6,233 nucleotides of DNA from NCBI GenBank assembly GCA_946482335.1, contig CAMLRG010000268.1:1-6233 (forward strand). The letters are read 5' to 3'. How positions within the stretch are numbered: position 1 is the first letter of the stretch; every line of letters starts with the position of its first letter. This stretch comes from an uncultured Duganella sp. (GTDB taxonomy: Bacteria; Pseudomonadota; Gammaproteobacteria; Burkholderiales; Burkholderiaceae). The translations under genes were made by a program, and so were the position numbers. The notes below the pieces were generated by a model. That model worked only from the letters and a program-made list of their open reading frames with translations. It had not been told where the DNA came from and did not search any database. Positions 5,080 through 6,233 of this stretch are shown piece after piece.

Positions 5080-6233
5080 TTGAAATTGACTTTGCGCCGC
5101 AAGCTTCTTATCCCATTGATCATCAGTTGGCTCTGCCTGCTAAGCGTCACCACCGTCAACATTTTCCAGACCAAGGCGCGCCGGTTCGAAGAACGCCGGA
5201 TCGCATTGAAGTTTGCCGCCGACGTTGGCATGTCCACCGTGAAGGAATACGCCGCCCTGGCGAGCGCGGGTGCCATGCCCCTGGCCGAAGCGAAGCAGCA
5301 AGCGCTGGCCCGGGTGAAAGCCATGCGCTATGGGGCAGACGGCTATATCACGGTGCTGGACTCGCACCCGACCATGCTGATGCACCCCATTAAGTCCGAG
5401 CTGTCGGGCAGGGACATGTCCGGCTTCCAGGACCTGGCGGGACAGCACCTCTTCGTCAACGTGGCGGCCATTGCCAAAGGCGCCGGCGAAGGCTGGCTCG
5501 AATACGTGTGGCCCAAGCCAGGCCACCCCGACCAGAAGCTGGCATTCCCCAAGGGCTCTTACATCCTGACCTATAAACCGTGGGACTGGACGTTCATGAC
5601 CGGGGTCTACCTCGACGACCTGGAGCAAGCGTTCCGCCAGGACCTCTGGCGCGCGGGCATCCTGCTGGCCGTGATCGGCGTCGCGCTGACCGCCATCATC
5701 GCCCTGGTGATCCGCCATATCGAACGCTCGATCGGCGGCGAGCCGGAGCAGGCCGTCGACATCGCGCAACGCATCGCCACCGGCGACCTGAGCAAGCCTG
5801 TGCAGACCAGGGACGGCGACCAGGCCAGCCTGCTGTTCGCCATGAAGGCCATGCGCGACAGCCTGTTGCAGATCGTGCGCCAGGTGCGCGCGGGCACGGA
5901 TGCCATCGCCGCCTCTTCCGCCGAAATTGCGGGCAGCAACCTGGACCTTTCCTCGCGCACGGAACAGCAGGCTGCCGCCCTGCAGGAAACTGCCGCGTCG
6001 ATGGGGCGTCTCACCTCGACGGTACGGCAAAATGCCGACAGTGCACGCCAGGGCAACACGCTGGCCCAGTCGGCGTCCAGCGTGGCCGCACATGGCGGTG
6101 CGGTGGTGGCGCAGGTGGTCGGTACGATGGCAACCATCCAGGCCTCGTCGCGCCAGATCGCGGAGATCATTGCGGTCATCGACGGCATCGCCTTCCAGAC
6201 CAACATCCTGGCGCTGAACGCCGCCGTGGAAGC
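5080..6233 (+). CDS. Methyl-accepting chemotaxis protein with sCache_2-type sensor (C-terminus outside window)
   Basis: The window holds 384 complete codons of an inner-membrane chemoreceptor; the tip continues past the right edge. With TTG as start it begins MKLTLRRKLLIPLII. TM1 is at about 9-29. A periplasmic domain (about 32-186) has single-Cache marks: RYGADGYITVLD (83-94), MHPIKSELSGRDMS (101-114), GEGWLEYVWPKPG (136-148), and PWDWTFMTGVYLDD (167-180) before TM2 at about 192-212. HAMP covers about 213-265, with the ERSIGGEPEQA start common in this subfamily. The signalling helix then leads into the canonical tip ([13 protein letters not shown]). Some sCache_2 receptors bind small organic acids, but the ligand here cannot be read from sequence. 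In the first methylation helix, Q296 and E303 are present, but the third site reads Gly309-Arg310 where relatives have Glu-Glu/Gln. Divergent from the PAS receptor gene, separated by 207 bases. Confidence 0.92.
   Translation, partial: MKLTLRRKLLIPLIISWLCLLSVTTVNIFQTKARRFEERRIALKFAADVGMSTVKEYAALASAGAMPLAEAKQQALARVKAMRYGADGYITVLDSHPTMLMHPIKSELSGRDMSGFQDLAGQHLFVNVAAIAKGAGEGWLEYVWPKPGHPDQKLAFPKGSYILTYKPWDWTFMTGVYLDDLEQAFRQDLWRAGILLAVIGVALTAIIALVIRHIERSIGGEPEQAVDIAQRIATGDLSKPVQTRDGDQASLLFAMKAMRDSLLQIVRQVRAGTDAIAASSAEIAGSNLDLSSRTEQQAAALQETAASMGRLTSTVRQNADSARQGNTLAQSASSVAAHGGAVVAQVVGTMATIQASSRQIAEIIAVIDGIAFQTNILALNAAVE
6175..6233 (+). repeat. Receptor-tip repeat, copy 3 (cut by window edge)
   Basis: These 59 bases of the Cache receptor gene match 2643-2701 of the first receptor gene at 57 of 59 positions, in the same orientation. 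The match runs to the window edge and may continue beyond it. Confidence 0.85.

Noticed and set aside
4989..5324. 111-codon minus-strand open frame across the start of the Cache receptor gene
   Set aside because: It overlaps the receptor's first membrane segment and sensor domain on the other strand and shows no recognisable family features.
5140..6093. 317-codon open frame on the minus strand opposite the Cache receptor gene
   Set aside because: The plus strand encodes clear Cache, HAMP and MCP domains; the antisense translation resembles no family and has the composition of a GC-rich shadow frame.
1..6233. CRISPR arrays, insertion sequences, tRNA or rRNA genes
   Set aside because: No regularly spaced repeats, terminal inverted repeats with a transposase, or recognisable structural RNA sequence were seen on either strand; the only long repeats are the homologous receptor tips.

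Overview
This window reads as ordinary high-GC betaproteobacterial chemosensory DNA, most likely from an Oxalobacteraceae genus such as Massilia, Duganella or Janthinobacterium. That placement is an inference from remembered receptor style (N-termini like [13 protein letters not shown] and MKLTLRRKLL, and the receptor tip sequence); no database search was possible. No mobile element, CRISPR array, tRNA or rRNA was recognised.

Layout. (1) Positions 1-814, minus strand: the N-terminal 271 residues of an exported TPR-like helical-repeat protein, running off the left edge. (2) 815-1011: a divergent control region with a perfect 7+7 inverted repeat and one promoter-like motif on each strand. (3) 1012-3233, plus strand: a two-gene operon of cheW (GTG start) and a methyl-accepting chemotaxis protein (MCP) with a periplasmic four-helix-bundle sensor and a C-terminal EFEIF tether-like pentapeptide. 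(4) 3237-3263: a GC-rich hairpin between convergent genes. (5) 3262-4872, minus strand: an Aer-like MCP with a cytoplasmic PAS domain that keeps the FAD-site residues of E. coli Aer. (6) 4873-5079: a second divergent control region. (7) 5080-6233, plus strand: an sCache_2-type MCP with a TTG start, cut by the right edge inside the signalling tip.

The three receptors sense in different places: periplasmic four-helix bundle, cytoplasmic redox/oxygen PAS, and periplasmic Cache pocket. They share almost the same CheA/CheW-contacting tip, so they can plausibly join the same arrays through the CheW encoded here. No cheA, cheY, cheR or cheB lies in the window, so signalling must rely on kinase and adaptation enzymes encoded elsewhere. 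The TPR protein, divergent from cheW, may belong to a separate signalling pathway; its output domain is not in view.

The most useful extra signals are: a repeated promoter-like motif (TACY, 15 bases, nCTGATAn) upstream of three of the four transcription units; a methionine-dense helix in the exported TPR protein; loss of one adaptation site in the Cache receptor; an EFEIF variant of the CheR/CheB tether; and a 138-bp, 92% identical inverted repeat formed by the tips of the two convergent receptor genes. I found no convincing evidence of a wholly new system.
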